The notes under the pieces were generated by a model. It made no database searches and was not told the origin of the DNA. It saw only the letters and a program-made list of their open reading frames with translations. From positions 1 to 64,000 of the forward strand of contig NZ_JBDOIO010000005.1 of the NCBI RefSeq assembly GCF_039831995.1: a stretch of 64,000 nucleotides of DNA. Direction: 5' to 3'. A program made the translations under genes and the position numbers. The stretch is from Paenibacillus pabuli. Lineage in GTDB: Bacteria > Bacillota > Bacilli > Paenibacillales > Paenibacillaceae. Below are positions 11,306 to 20,842 of this stretch, one piece after another. Numbering within the stretch: the first letter of the stretch is position 1; every line of letters begins with the position of its first letter.

Positions 11306-12060
11306 TAACTTTTGGGACGCTCACCGGAGGAATACCTCAAGATTCCATTATAAATGGAAGCGGCTACTTTACGCTGATATGCTTCATCTGCAAGAAGACG
11401 TGCCTCTTCCGGATGGGATAAGAAACCGACCTCTACGAGAGCAGACGGAATTTTCAATGCCTGCAGCAGATAAACGGTGTTTACCGTTTTAGCAATACGG
11501 TCTGTATTTTCAAGATTGCGTATCATTTCTTGCTGCAACAAATTGGCCAATCCTTCATTATCAGGGTGATTGGGTGTATAAAAGACCTGTGCTCCACTCC
11601 AGCGGTTCGAAGGGACACTGTTCATGTGAATGCTGATAAACAGATCTGCCTGCTTGTCTTCAATGCGTCTTACTCTTTGTTTGAGATCTTCTGTCTTCCG
11701 TTTGGAATATCCTCTCGTATCTGACTCCGCTAGATCTGTGTCGATCTCCCGCGTCATGACAACCAGGGCTCCAGCTTGCTGCAGATAGTCCCGCACATAC
11801 AAGGCGATCGATAAATTGATATCTTTCTCAATGACCCCCTGCTTGCTCACAGCTCCCCCGTCCGGTCCACCATGCCCTGCATCAATTGCGATAACTTTGC
11901 CTGCTAGCGGCAGCCCCCAATATCCGGACGTCTTGGATGAAGGAAGCTCATACGTCACCACAGCCACCAGCATCGCCAGTAGACAGAGGCTTAACAGCAC
12001 ACGCTTTACTGTACGCAAACGGATCCAAACCACAAAATGCTTCCCCATATTTTTACGCAT
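11305..12060 (-). CDS. cwlD: N-acetylmuramoyl-L-alanine amidase CwlD, spore cortex
   Basis: A 251-residue Amidase_3 protein with an N-terminal membrane anchor (about 18-37). Zinc and catalytic motifs are IAIDAGHGGPDGGA (His63), VIEKD (Glu78), ISIHMNS (His145) and VEVGFLSH (Glu210). CwlD acts with PdaA to make muramic-delta-lactam in the spore cortex, the mark read by germination hydrolases. The ATG at 12060 follows GAGGTGG by eight bases. An upstream in-frame start at 12099 has no ribosome binding site. In B. subtilis cwlD likewise precedes salA and gerD. Confidence 0.9.
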   Translation of the reverse strand: MRKNMGKHFVVWIRLRTVKRVLLSLCLLAMLVAVVTYELPSSKTSGYWGLPLAGKVIAIDAGHGGPDGGAVSKQGVIEKDINLSIALYVRDYLQQAGALVVMTREIDTDLAESDTRGYSKRKTEDLKQRVRRIEDKQADLFISIHMNSVPSNRWSGAQVFYTPNHPDNEGLANLLQQEMIRNLENTDRIAKTVNTVYLLQALKIPSALVEVGFLSHPEEARLLADEAYQRKVAASIYNGILRYSSGERPKS

Positions 12061-12098
12061 AAAAAAAACCACCTCGTCCCTATAAATGACTCTAATCA

Positions 12099-12127
12099 TC
12101 TATATGGGACAAGGTGGACAAATATAC
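12099..12127 (-). promoter_or_regulatory. Candidate sigma-E promoter of cwlD
   Basis: In transcript sense GTATA (12123-12127) and CATATAGA (12099-12106) are 16 bases apart, close to sigma-E spacing and consensus. B. subtilis cwlD is expressed in the mother cell. The site abuts the stop codon of the sat remnant. Confidence 0.4.
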
Positions 12128-12129
12128 CG

Positions 12130-12838
12130 TTAGGAGCGGACTTGCTCCGCCAATCCTTCGATCAGCACTTCAGCTACCTCAGGACGAGTAAACTCTGGTA
12201 GAGGACACTCTCCTTCACGAAGCAAACCACGCACTTTTGTACCGGATAACGTCATATGATGCTCTTTACCGTGCGGGCAAGTTTTGCTTGATGCCATGTT
12301 GCCACATTTGGTGCAGAAGAAATATTCTCCGTGTCTCTGCAGGGTCAAAATAAAACTGTTCAAATTTGACCGGCTTGGGGCGATTCAAGACTTGAATTGG
12401 TCCTCCCACATACGTTGCAGGTCGTCCCAAAAGCTTTTTGACACCTTGATGCTCTGGGTCATCTGTTTTAAATACACGACGCGCTTCTTCCCCCTGATCC
12501 ACTGTGTACACACTCTGTACCTCCAGCAGGCCGTAGGTTACGCCATCCTCTTCCCCAATAAGTGCAACTTTCTCTCCCACCTTAAGTGAAGCAGCCTGCT
12601 GCTCGTCTACAGCAAGTGTGATAGGAATACTCCATATCGTTCCATCCGAAAGACGCATCCGCGAGACCACCGAAAAAAGATAGTCTTCTTCATTCAAGAA
12701 ACCTGTAAGGGTTGAGAATGCGCCTAATCCAATCAGATCCAAGTCAGAAGTGGTCCAGCTTTTAATACGCAGCGGGGATAACTTCTCACTATCGCGCCAT
12801 AATTGTTCCCGTTCTTCTCCTTGTACGACACGCTGCAC
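12130..12838 (-). pseudogene. sat: Sulfate adenylyltransferase (ATP sulfurylase), core deleted
   Basis: Two pieces of one Sat protein lie in different frames. The N-terminal piece (12838 to about 12310) carries family segments such as DLIGLGAFSTLTGF, SIPITL, HQGVKKLLGRP and YFDPAETRR. The C-terminal piece (about 12330-12130) carries [20 protein letters not shown] and [10 protein letters not shown]. About 140 residues between them are missing, including the GFQTRNPVHRAH-type nucleotide site and the GRDHAG loop. The junction also shifts frame, so no ATP sulfurylase activity can come from this copy. The true start codon appears lost too. Only a GTG at 12838, after a chance GGAGG, remains, with an in-frame stop at 12869-12871. 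Confidence 0.88.
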
Positions 12839-12971
12839 CAGCGTACCTCCAATGAGGCAGAATCGATGTTATTTTGTCAGCTCCCTAATTCTTCATAGTA
12901 ATGGTTCAATAGAAAAATGTTCAAAGCCGAGTCGAGAAGTCTAATCGTTGTTCCCAGCTATATTGATTTAA

Positions 12972-13664
12972 TTATTTATGGAGTCCGCATTCTGTTTTGT
13001 CATTTCCAGACCATCGTCCTGCACGCGGATCTTCACCAGGCATAACTTGACGTGTGCAATACTCACAACCGATACTCGGATAGTTCTGGTCATGCAGAGG
13101 GTTATATACAACGTTATTGGCACGTATATATTCCCAGACATCCTCGGAAGTCCAGTGAGCGATCGGGTTAAATTTCATAAGTCCAAACTTCGTATCGTAT
13201 TCTACCTTTTTCGCATTGGCACGTGTCGGTGCCTGATCTCTGCGAATCCCCGTGATCCAGGCATCATACTGTGAAAGAATACGTGTCAGCGGCTCAACCT
13301 TGCGAATATTGCAGCAAGCATTAGGGTCCGATTTCCACAATTCCTCTCCATGTTGAGCCGCCTGTTCTTCAGGGGTAATTTTGGGAGAGACCCGCACAAA
13401 ATCAAGATTGTATTTCTCCTTCATGGCATCACGAGTCTCATACGTTTCCTTGAAATGAAAATCAGTGTCGAGATAAAAAACATCCGTAGATGGACTGATC
13501 TTCTGAAGTATATCTACAAGTACAACATCTTCCGCACCAAAGCTGCATGCAAAAGTGATATTAGGAAACGTTTCTACAGCATAACGGATAATATCCTCAG
13601 GGCTTGCGTTTTCCAATTCCTCTGCTTTTGTCCGAGCAAGATCTTCCTTTTCCAACAAGTTCAT
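12972..13664 (-). CDS. cysH: Adenylyl-sulfate (APS) reductase, CysH family, thioredoxin-dependent
   Basis: A 230-residue reductase of the PAPS/APS family that reduces activated sulfate to sulfite. The SFGAED loop (41-46) binds the nucleotide. Cys117-Cys118 and Cys200-Cys203 (CEYC) are the [4Fe-4S] ligands that mark APS-using bacterial enzymes. The ECGLH motif (Cys226) is the catalytic cysteine at the C-terminus. All key residues are present, so the protein looks intact, unlike its partner sat downstream. It has a strong promoter and a leader of about 60 bases. Confidence 0.92.
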   Translation of the reverse strand: MNLLEKEDLARTKAEELENASPEDIIRYAVETFPNITFACSFGAEDVVLVDILQKISPSTDVFYLDTDFHFKETYETRDAMKEKYNLDFVRVSPKITPEEQAAQHGEELWKSDPNACCNIRKVEPLTRILSQYDAWITGIRRDQAPTRANAKKVEYDTKFGLMKFNPIAHWTSEDVWEYIRANNVVYNPLHDQNYPSIGCEYCTRQVMPGEDPRAGRWSGNDKTECGLHK

Positions 13665-13733
13665 TTCTGAATTTCCCCCATTCTGCTTTTCCCCATAAAT
13701 TCAATGCCGACTAATCTAATATGAATTATGTAT

Positions 13734-13761
13734 AGTATAAATCTTTCAGGTGGGATGTCAA
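13734..13761 (-). promoter_or_regulatory. Sigma-A promoter of cysH
   Basis: A perfect -35 TTGACA (13756-13761) is followed by TATACT at 16 bases (13734-13739), or TACTAT at 18. The predicted start is near 13725. Control by the cysteine repressor CymR is known for related genes, but I could not recognise its operator with confidence. Confidence 0.7.
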
Positions 13762-14235
13762 TGCCTGCCAGATGGTAAAATGATTCATTTGCAGCCCATT
13801 TTTAGGTATGGATTACACATAAATGTGAGAAAGCACCTTGGATATTATCATGCGAATTCATTACAACTTTACCAAACAAGCTAAATCGACTTAGAAACTC
13901 TTTTCGGCACCCTAACCATGAAATCCTTTGTCCCTACTGGGTTATTGGGATTAAATTATACTAAAATGCGTAATGATTTACGCACTTGTTATTCCCAAAT
14001 ATGATATGTATAAAGACTGATCATATATGAAAACACCCTAAATCCCCTGTGTTCACTTGTAAGTGACTTTTATTGAATACAAAAGAAAAACTGATGACTG
14101 TTTCCACGTACGAAATGTCCTGAAGTCTTTTGTTTCAGCATTATTCAAGATGAGAAACACCCCTGTTAGCTAAACTCATATCCCAAGCAGTCGATGGAAA
14201 GCTCTTGAACCGACTTGTTCTACAAGTTTAAAAGA
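13762..14235. other. Intergenic region between cysH promoter and rpsI terminator
   Basis: About 470 AT-rich bases with no credible gene. The one ordered structure is a nested dyad at 13945-13998. Its outer arms are TTGGGATTAA and TTATTCCCAA (9 of 10 pair) and its inner arms are TGCGTAA and TTACGCA. No SAM riboswitch, T-box or mobile-element end was seen. Confidence 0.6.
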
Positions 14236-14267
14236 CAAAAAAAGCCTCTGGCCGAGGCCAAAGGCTT
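14236..14267 (-). terminator. Terminator of rplM-rpsI
   Basis: In transcript sense GCCTTTGGCC pairs with GGCCAGAGGC (one G-U pair) around a two-base loop, followed by seven Ts. It lies 11 bases after the rpsI stop. Confidence 0.9.
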
Positions 14268-14277
14268 GTAAAACATA

Positions 14278-14670
14278 TTAACGTTTGGAGAACTGAGGAG
14301 CGCGACGAGCGGCTTTGAGACCGTATTTTTTACGTTCTTTCATCCGTGGGTCACGAGTCAGGAATCCTGCTTTTTTCAGGGAAGCACGGTATTCCGGATC
14401 TGCTTTCAGCAGAGCGCGGGAGATACCATGACGGATAGCTCCAGCTTGACCGGAGATTCCGCCACCATGAGCGATAACCAAAACGTCATAGTTGCTGAGC
14501 GTTTCTGTCAAAGTCAGTGGTTGTTTTACGATCAGTTTGAGTGTTTCCAAACCGAAGTATTCATTAATATCACGTTTATTGATGACAATGCGTCCTTCAC
14601 CCGGTACAAGGCGAACACGAGCTACCGAATGTTTACGACGACCTGTCCCATAGTATTGTACTTGTGCCAT
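14278..14670 (-). CDS. rpsI: 30S ribosomal protein S9
   Basis: 130 residues, full length. It begins [18 protein letters not shown] and ends RAPQFSKR. The conserved basic C-terminal tail reaches into the 30S P site and contacts tRNA. It follows rplM by 19 bases and ends at a strong terminator, so the two form a bicistronic operon, as in B. subtilis. Confidence 0.98.
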   Translation of the reverse strand: MAQVQYYGTGRRKHSVARVRLVPGEGRIVINKRDINEYFGLETLKLIVKQPLTLTETLSNYDVLVIAHGGGISGQAGAIRHGISRALLKADPEYRASLKKAGFLTRDPRMKERKKYGLKAARRAPQFSKR

Positions 14671-14689
14671 GAAACTGTCCTCCTTTTAA

Positions 14690-15127
14690 TTAACCGCGAA
14701 GTTCGTAAACTTCTGGTTTTTGTGCTGCATGTGGATGCTCAGTGCCTCTGTACGCTTTAAGTCTCAGCTTCATTTTTTCGCCCATGCGAGTTTTAGGAAG
14801 CATACCGCGAACAGCCAATTCCAACATACGTTCCGGTTTGTTTTTAACCATATCTTCTGCAGTAGTTACTTTCAAACCACCTGGGTGCATCGAGTGACGG
14901 TAGTATTTTTTATCTTGCATTTTTTTACCAGTCAATACGATTTTCTCCGCATTGATGATAACTACGAAATCGCCAGTGTCCACATGTGGAGTGAATTGTG
15001 GCTTATGTTTGCCGCGGATCAAAGCAGCTGCTTCGCTCGCCAAACGTCCGAGCGTTTTGCCTTCGGCATCAATGATGTGCCATTGGCGCTCAACTTCGTT
15101 AGGCTTCGCCATGTACGTGGTACGCAT
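14690..15127 (-). CDS. rplM: 50S ribosomal protein L13
   Basis: 145 residues, with the L13 core [16 protein letters not shown] and the HPHAAQKP C-terminal motif. L13 is an early assembly protein of the 50S subunit. The ATG follows AAGGAGG by eight bases. Its long structured 5' region suggests autoregulation (see the leader entry). Confidence 0.98.
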   Translation of the reverse strand: MRTTYMAKPNEVERQWHIIDAEGKTLGRLASEAAALIRGKHKPQFTPHVDTGDFVVIINAEKIVLTGKKMQDKKYYRHSMHPGGLKVTTAEDMVKNKPERMLELAVRGMLPKTRMGEKMKLRLKAYRGTEHPHAAQKPEVYELRG

Positions 15128-15267
15128 GAAAAGTTCCTCCTTAAAATGTTCAAAATCTCATTTTCATTTATCTTCGTTCATTAAGTGATAACTTTAGGTG
15201 TTGATGGATAGTTGTTGCGATGTGAACCTCTTAATTGGGGCTGTGGGAAAGCCATTAAGAAAACACA
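15128..15267 (-). promoter_or_regulatory. Candidate L13 leader, 5' UTR of rplM-rpsI
   Basis: About 140 transcribed bases precede rplM. They include GGCTTTCCCACAGCCCC and several short complementary stretches. Firmicutes carry a known L13-binding leader at this position (Rfam L13_leader). Position, length and the GGCTTTCC..AGCC element fit, but I could not score the structure. Confidence 0.5.
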
Positions 15268-15273
15268 ACTTTT

Positions 15274-15302
15274 ATATTACATGATAGGAGCTTAAACCGC
15301 AA
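15274..15302 (-). promoter_or_regulatory. Sigma-A promoter of rplM-rpsI
   Basis: TTGCGG (15297-15302) and TAATAT (15274-15279) are separated by 17 bases, lying in the truA-rplM gap. Confidence 0.65.
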
Positions 15303-15331
15303 GTGTTAATTAAGCTTTTCACTCAGCAAAT

Positions 15332-16108
15332 TTAATCTTTTATATATTCAAGATCCCAGAGCATTAAACCGCAACTTACCGCAGTTGGTCCTGCAGCAGA
15401 GCGATTACATGCGGCAATCATATTCGGTACATCAGAGGCTTTCCGTTTGCCCTCCCCGATCTCCAGCAGTGTACCTACAATAATGCGAACCATATGCTGC
15501 AAAAAGCCGTTGCCGCTCACATAAATATGAATGACTCCCTGATCGCGCGGATGATCTCTGCACATTGAACGGTCAACCTCTATCCATGCGTCGTATACCG
15601 AACGTACATGATTCTCTTTCTGAGACTTGCGAGAAGCAAAGGAGGTGAAATCATACGTACCAATAAAATGACGGAGCCCCTCCTGCATTGCAGTTATGTC
15701 CAACCTGGCATGATGATGATATTGCTGCCTTCTGTTGAATACATCCGGAAACTGATTCGCATTGATCGTATAGCGGTACGTCTTCGTTTTCGCTGCATAG
15801 CGAGAATGAAACTCGAGCGGTACTTCTATCGCGTCAATAACGACAATATCAGAAGGTAATCTAGAATTAAGCGCAATACACCAACGTTCAACCGGGATTT
15901 GAGATTCGGTGGAAAAGTTAAAGATCTGCCTGCGAGCATGAACACCCGCGTCGGTTCTACCTGACCCCGTTATCTTTACCGTCTCACCTGTCAATGCACG
16001 AATGGCATCTTCGAGATGATCCTGAATGGTATTCCCCCCCGGCTGTACCTGGAAGCCATAATAAGCAGTGCCATCATAAGTTAGCGTCATACACAAGTTG
16101 CGCATCAT
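15332..16108 (-). CDS. truA: tRNA pseudouridine(38-40) synthase TruA
   Basis: 258 residues. TruA converts uridines 38-40 of the anticodon arm to pseudouridine. The catalytic Asp53 lies in GSGRTDAGVHA. FHSRYAAKTKTYRY and the C-terminal GNGFLQHMVR motif are present. The AAAGG site favours the ATG at 16108 (seven bases), with 16105 an alternative. A GTG at 16114 overlaps the binding site. The gene directly follows the alpha-operon terminators, with no ECF transporter genes in between, unlike B. subtilis. Confidence 0.95.
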   Translation of the reverse strand: MMRNLCMTLTYDGTAYYGFQVQPGGNTIQDHLEDAIRALTGETVKITGSGRTDAGVHARRQIFNFSTESQIPVERWCIALNSRLPSDIVVIDAIEVPLEFHSRYAAKTKTYRYTINANQFPDVFNRRQQYHHHARLDITAMQEGLRHFIGTYDFTSFASRKSQKENHVRSVYDAWIEVDRSMCRDHPRDQGVIHIYVSGNGFLQHMVRIIVGTLLEIGEGKRKASDVPNMIAACNRSAAGPTAVSCGLMLWDLEYIKD

Positions 16109-16127
16109 TACCACACCTTTGTTCCAT

Positions 16128-16155
16128 ACTATACATACCCTACCCCGAACAGCAA
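16128..16155 (-). promoter_or_regulatory. Candidate promoter of truA
   Basis: TTGCTG (16150-16155) and TATAGT (16128-16133) have a 16-base spacer. The -35 overlaps the T tract of the upstream terminator. Confidence 0.45.
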
Positions 16156-16156
16156 A

Positions 16157-16178
16157 AGAAGCTCCTTCCGGAGCTTCT
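16157..16178 (-). terminator. Second terminator after rplQ
   Basis: A perfect GAAGCTCC/GGAGCTTC stem with a GGAA tetraloop, followed by TTTTGC in transcript sense. Confidence 0.75.
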
Positions 16179-16206
16179 ATTACAGCACGAATTCCGAAAT
16201 GAAGTG

Positions 16207-16248
16207 AAAAAAAGGGTTAATCCAGAATCAACGACTCTGTCCCCTTTC
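16207..16248 (-). terminator. First terminator after rplQ, end of the S10-spc-alpha super-operon
   Basis: AAAGGG pairs with CCCTTT, enclosing an inner AGAGTC/GATTCT stem, followed by a run of seven Ts. It begins about 16 bases after the rplQ stop. Confidence 0.75.
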
Positions 16249-16263
16249 CTCATCTCATCTGTT

Positions 16264-16629
16264 TTACGCGCGGTCAACCAGTTCCAAGTAAACCATAGGC
16301 GCAGCGTCACCACGACGAGGTCCCAGTTTCAGGATACGAGTGTATCCGCCTGGACGCTCAGCGTAACGACCGGACAATTCGCTAAACAGTTTTTGGATTG
16401 CATCTTGCTCACCATCGATAGTTTCGCGGCGAACATAAGCTGCCACTTGGCGACGGGCATGAAGATCTCCCTTTTTCGCTTTAGTGATCAGTTTTTCAGC
16501 AATAGAGCGAACCTCTTTTGCTTTCGCTTCAGTTGTCTGAATGCGTTCGTATAAGAACAGGTCGGTTACCAGGTCACGGAACAAAGCTTTACGCGCGCTG
16601 GAATTACGGCCCAACTTTTGGTATGCCAT
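16264..16629 (-). CDS. rplQ: 50S ribosomal protein L17
   Basis: 121 residues starting [20 protein letters not shown]17 sits near the peptide exit tunnel. It is the last gene of the alpha operon, 34 bases after rpoA, and is followed by two terminators. Confidence 0.98.
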   Translation of the reverse strand: MAYQKLGRNSSARKALFRDLVTDLFLYERIQTTEAKAKEVRSIAEKLITKAKKGDLHARRQVAAYVRRETIDGEQDAIQKLFSELSGRYAERPGGYTRILKLGPRRGDAAPMVYLELVDRA

Positions 16630-16663
16630 TGTTTTCCCTCCTTCACTTCAAGCACTCGGCTGT

Positions 16664-17608
16664 CTATTCTTCTGTACGGAGTCCCAAACCCAATTCTTCA
16701 AGCTTCTCTTGAACTTCTTCCAAAGACTTACGTCCGAGGTTACGGACTTTCATCATGTCTTCTTCTGTTTTCGTAGTCAGCTCTTGCACAGTGTTAATAC
16801 CGGCACGTTTCAGGCAGTTGTAGGAACGAACAGAGAGATCCAGCTCTTCGATCGTCATTTCGAGTACTTTTTCTTTTTTGTCTTCTTCTTTTTCGACCAT
16901 GATCTCAGCGTCTTTCGCTTCGTCTGTAAGACCCACGAAGAGCATCAAATGCTCGGTCAAAATTTTAGCGCCAAGGCTTACAGCCTCTTCAGGACGAATA
17001 CTTCCGTCAGTCCAAACTTCCAACGTGAGCTTGTCATAGTTGGTTACTTGGCCAACACGCGTATTTTCCACAGCGTAGTTAACGCGGCTGATCGGGGTGA
17101 AGATGGAATCGACTGGGATGACGCCGATCGGCTGGTCATCGCGTTTATTCCGATCTGCCTGGACGTAGCCGCGACCGCGATTGGCAAAAATACGCATGTG
17201 AAGTCTCGAACCTGGTCCGAGCGTAGCGATGTGCAGATCCGGGTTAAGGATTTCCACATCGGAATCAGCACGGATATCTCCAGCCGTGATTGCTCCTTCG
17301 CCTTCAGCATCAATCTCGAGCACTTTCTCCTCATCAGAATGAATTTTAAGCGACAAAGCTTTCAGGTTAAGAATAATCTCCGTTACATCTTCCATTACGC
17401 CAGGAACTGTAGCAAATTCATGCAGAACGCCATCGATTTGAACCGAAGACACTGCCGCACCCGGCAGTGACGAGAGCAAGATTCGGCGAAGCGAGTTTCC
17501 AAGCGTCGTTCCATATCCGCGCTCTAGCGGTTCTACTACGAATTTCCCATAGGTGCCATCATCGTTGACGTCTACCGTCTCAATTTTCGGCTTTTCGATT
17601 TCAATCAC
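16664..17608 (-). CDS. rpoA: RNA polymerase alpha subunit
   Basis: 314 residues, full length. The N-terminal dimerisation domain (about 1-230, with [17 protein letters not shown]) assembles beta and beta'. The C-terminal domain (about 245-310, [16 protein letters not shown] and [12 protein letters not shown]) binds UP-element DNA and activators. Translation starts at GTG, nine bases after AAGGAGG. It lies between rpsK and rplQ, as in all Bacillales. Confidence 0.98.
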   Translation of the reverse strand: MIEIEKPKIETVDVNDDGTYGKFVVEPLERGYGTTLGNSLRRILLSSLPGAAVSSVQIDGVLHEFATVPGVMEDVTEIILNLKALSLKIHSDEEKVLEIDAEGEGAITAGDIRADSDVEILNPDLHIATLGPGSRLHMRIFANRGRGYVQADRNKRDDQPIGVIPVDSIFTPISRVNYAVENTRVGQVTNYDKLTLEVWTDGSIRPEEAVSLGAKILTEHLMLFVGLTDEAKDAEIMVEKEEDKKEKVLEMTIEELDLSVRSYNCLKRAGINTVQELTTKTEEDMMKVRNLGRKSLEEVQEKLEELGLGLRTEE

Positions 17609-17744
17609 TGCAATACCCCTCCTTCAAAACGTCGGTCCTCTATGAAACATTTACCTTCTCTTGCGAAAACATGTAGTAGTATGCCTAAACAACCATTATT
17701 AGCAGATTGTGCTGGATTTATACCACACGCAGGGGCAAATCTCA

Positions 17745-18140
17745 TTAGACACGACGACGTTTTGGAGGACGGCATCCGTTATGTGGGACTGGAGTTACGT
17801 CTTTGATCAGGTTAACTTCCAGACCTGCAGCTTGCAAAGAGCGAATCGCTGCTTCACGGCCTGCGCCTGGTCCTTTAACCATAACCTCAACGGCTTTCAT
17901 CCCATGTTCCATTGCAGCTTTGGCAGCAGTCTCAGCAGCCATTTGTGCAGCAAACGGAGTCGATTTACGGGAACCTCTGAATCCGAGGCCGCCGGAGCTT
18001 GCCCACGAAATTGCGTTTCCGTGAGGATCCGTAATGGTAACGATAGTGTTATTGAAAGTGGAACGGATATGTGCCACGCCAGATTCAATATTTTTACGGT
18101 CACGACGTTTAGTACGTACGACTTTTTTCGGTTTAGCCAT
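17745..18140 (-). CDS. rpsK: 30S ribosomal protein S11
   Basis: 131 residues with [18 protein letters not shown] and the C-terminal [14 protein letters not shown]11 lines the mRNA exit region on the platform, next to the anti-Shine-Dalgarno helix. It follows rpsM by 19 bases. Confidence 0.98.
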   Translation of the reverse strand: MAKPKKVVRTKRRDRKNIESGVAHIRSTFNNTIVTITDPHGNAISWASSGGLGFRGSRKSTPFAAQMAAETAAKAAMEHGMKAVEVMVKGPGAGREAAIRSLQAAGLEVNLIKDVTPVPHNGCRPPKRRRV

Positions 18141-18159
18141 TTTCTCTTATCCCCCCTTA

Positions 18160-18528
18160 TTATTTCTTCTTGTTCGCTACTGTACGACGAGGACCTTTAC
18201 GAGTACGAGCATTCGTTTTCGTACGTTGTCCACGAACAGGCAGACCACGACGATGACGAACTCCACGGTAACAACCGATCTCCGTCAAACGTTTAATATT
18301 CAAAGAGATTTCACGACGCAGGTCACCTTCTACTTTGACCTCTTTGTCGATACTTTCACGCAATTTGCTGACTTCATCTTCCGTCAAATCACGAACACGA
18401 GTGTCCGGATTGATGCCTGTAGAGCTCAGAATTTTCTGGGAAGTCGTTTTACCGATTCCGAAAATATAAGTCAAGGCGATCTCAACGCGCTTATCACGTG
18501 GCAAATCCACACCAGCTATACGTGCCAT
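18160..18528 (-). CDS. rpsM: 30S ribosomal protein S13
   Basis: 122 residues. [20 protein letters not shown] at the N-terminus and [19 protein letters not shown] near the end are diagnostic. S13 forms the B1 inter-subunit bridge in the 30S head, and its tail touches P-site tRNA. It follows rpmJ closely. Confidence 0.98.
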   Translation of the reverse strand: MARIAGVDLPRDKRVEIALTYIFGIGKTTSQKILSSTGINPDTRVRDLTEDEVSKLRESIDKEVKVEGDLRREISLNIKRLTEIGCYRGVRHRRGLPVRGQRTKTNARTRKGPRRTVANKKK

Positions 18529-18548
18529 TTTACGCTACACCCCCTTCA

Positions 18549-18722
<174 letters not shown>

Positions 18723-18812
18723 TTACCATTGTAAAACCGGCTTCGAAGCTTTCGCAAGTTTTGCCGGGCAAAACCCGCTTCAAGCTTCACAGTTCATTGC
18801 AACTGTCTACTA

Positions 18813-19028
18813 CTATTTACGGTAAGTTATACGTCCTTTTGTCAAATCATAAGGCGATAACTGAACAACTACTTTGTCACCAGTCAGGATACGGATGAAG
18901 TGCATCCGCAGCTTGCCGGAAACGTGAGCGAGAATTTGATGACCGTTCTCAAGCTCAACCTTGAATGTTGCATTCGGCAGCGGTTCAAGAACCGTACCTT
19001 CCACTTCAATGACATCTTCCTTGGCCAT
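18813..19028 (-). CDS. infA: Translation initiation factor IF-1
   Basis: 71 residues with a single S1-like OB fold ([34 protein letters not shown]). IF-1 occupies the 30S A site during initiation. It is separated from the upstream KOW gene by only three bases, which implies translational coupling. Confidence 0.98.
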   Translation of the reverse strand: MAKEDVIEVEGTVLEPLPNATFKVELENGHQILAHVSGKLRMHFIRILTGDKVVVQLSPYDLTKGRITYRK

Positions 19029-19031
19029 TAG

Positions 19032-19340
19032 TCAGTCTCCTTTCTCTTCAGCTTGAATGTTGGTGGATTCCAGAAACGAATGAACCGCATAGCGGAGCTT
19101 TCCGTTTGTCACCCGACCACTCTCGTTTAAACTGTTTACAACCTCGCTGCTGATCATCGGCTGGAGCTCCAGATGAAGAATATTCTTCTTCTTGGGTTGA
19201 TCAAACTTACGTTTGTCTCCATCCGCTATATACACGAACCTACTGTCCGCTATAGCAACAATTACCGCGGCTTGGTCCGCATTGCGGCCTTTACGGATCT
19301 TCACAAGTTGACCGAGCTGCGGATTAGACTGACTATTCAT
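19032..19340 (-). CDS. KOW-domain RNA-binding protein, YbzG/L14e-like
   Basis: A 102-residue protein with an N-terminal KOW motif (about 8-40, [19 protein letters not shown]) like the eukaryotic/archaeal L14e fold, and a less conserved C-terminus. B. subtilis has the same gene (ybzG) between map and infA. The molecular role is not established. A ribosome-associated or RNA-binding function is inferred from the KOW fold and its place inside the ribosomal super-operon. Confidence 0.8.
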   Translation of the reverse strand: MNSQSNPQLGQLVKIRKGRNADQAAVIVAIADSRFVYIADGDKRKFDQPKKKNILHLELQPMISSEVVNSLNESGRVTNGKLRYAVHSFLESTNIQAEEKGD

Positions 19341-19350
19341 GCCTCATCAC

Positions 19351-20103
19351 CTACGCATTCAGTTTTGTGAAAATTTCCATGCCATCTGGTGTAACTGCTA
19401 CGGTGTGTTCAAAGTGGGCACATAACGATCCGTCAACAGTTACGACAGTCCAGTTATCTTCCAACGTTTTCACATACCGTCTGCCTGCGTTAACCATCGG
19501 CTCTATGGCCAGCACCATGCCCGCTTTAAGCCGTGGTCCCCGATCAGGAAGACCATAGTTCGGAATTTGGGGTTCTTCGTGCAGATCCGCTCCTATGCCG
19601 TGACCGACATATTCCCGAACCACCGAAAAACCGGCATCCTCAATATATTTCTGAATCGCATGAGATATAGTAAACAAGCGAACGTCCGGTTTAACCAGCG
19701 CCAGACCTGCGTATAACGAAGCCTCGGTAACGTCCAGAAGACGACGTGCTTCCTCGGAAATACGGCCGACCGGATAAGTCCAGGCAGAATCTCCATGATA
19801 CCCCTGGTACTGCGCGCCAATGTCAAACGTAACGATATCGCCCTCGTTCAACTTGCGTTTGCCGGGAAATCCATGCACCAACTCTTCATTTACTGAAGCG
19901 CACACACTGGCAGGAAAACCGTTATAACCTTTGAAAGACGGCACAGCTCCTTGACTGCGGATATATTGATCGGCCATATGGTCAAGTTCTCCAGTCGTAA
20001 TACCGGGAGCGATATGCTCTGCTAAGAGACGATGCGTTTCCGCAACAATTCTCCCTGCTTCCCTCATCAAGCCCAGTTCCGTTTCGGACTTACCAATGAT
20101 CAT
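19351..20103 (-). CDS. map: Methionine aminopeptidase, type I
   Basis: 250 residues. It removes the initiator methionine from nascent proteins. The five metal ligands of the pita-bread fold are visible: Asp94, Asp105, His168, Glu201 and Glu231, with His77 near the substrate. No N-terminal extension is present, so it is the short MetAP-Ia form. It starts four bases after the adk stop, suggesting coupled translation. Confidence 0.96.
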   Translation of the reverse strand: MIIGKSETELGLMREAGRIVAETHRLLAEHIAPGITTGELDHMADQYIRSQGAVPSFKGYNGFPASVCASVNEELVHGFPGKRKLNEGDIVTFDIGAQYQGYHGDSAWTYPVGRISEEARRLLDVTEASLYAGLALVKPDVRLFTISHAIQKYIEDAGFSVVREYVGHGIGADLHEEPQIPNYGLPDRGPRLKAGMVLAIEPMVNAGRRYVKTLEDNWTVVTVDGSLCAHFEHTVAVTPDGMEIFTKLNA

Positions 20104-20107
20104 TCAA

Positions 20108-20758
<651 letters not shown>

Positions 20759-20842
20759 TCACTCCCTCCAAGACTACCCTACATCAACAAACAGCACAAT
20801 AGGTGCCGGCAAGTAAATCTTAGCTTGACCGGTACCTATTGC

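Noticed and set aside
13665..13725. Possible SAM riboswitch upstream of cysH
   Set aside because: The leader is only about 60 bases and lacks the S-box core and any terminator.
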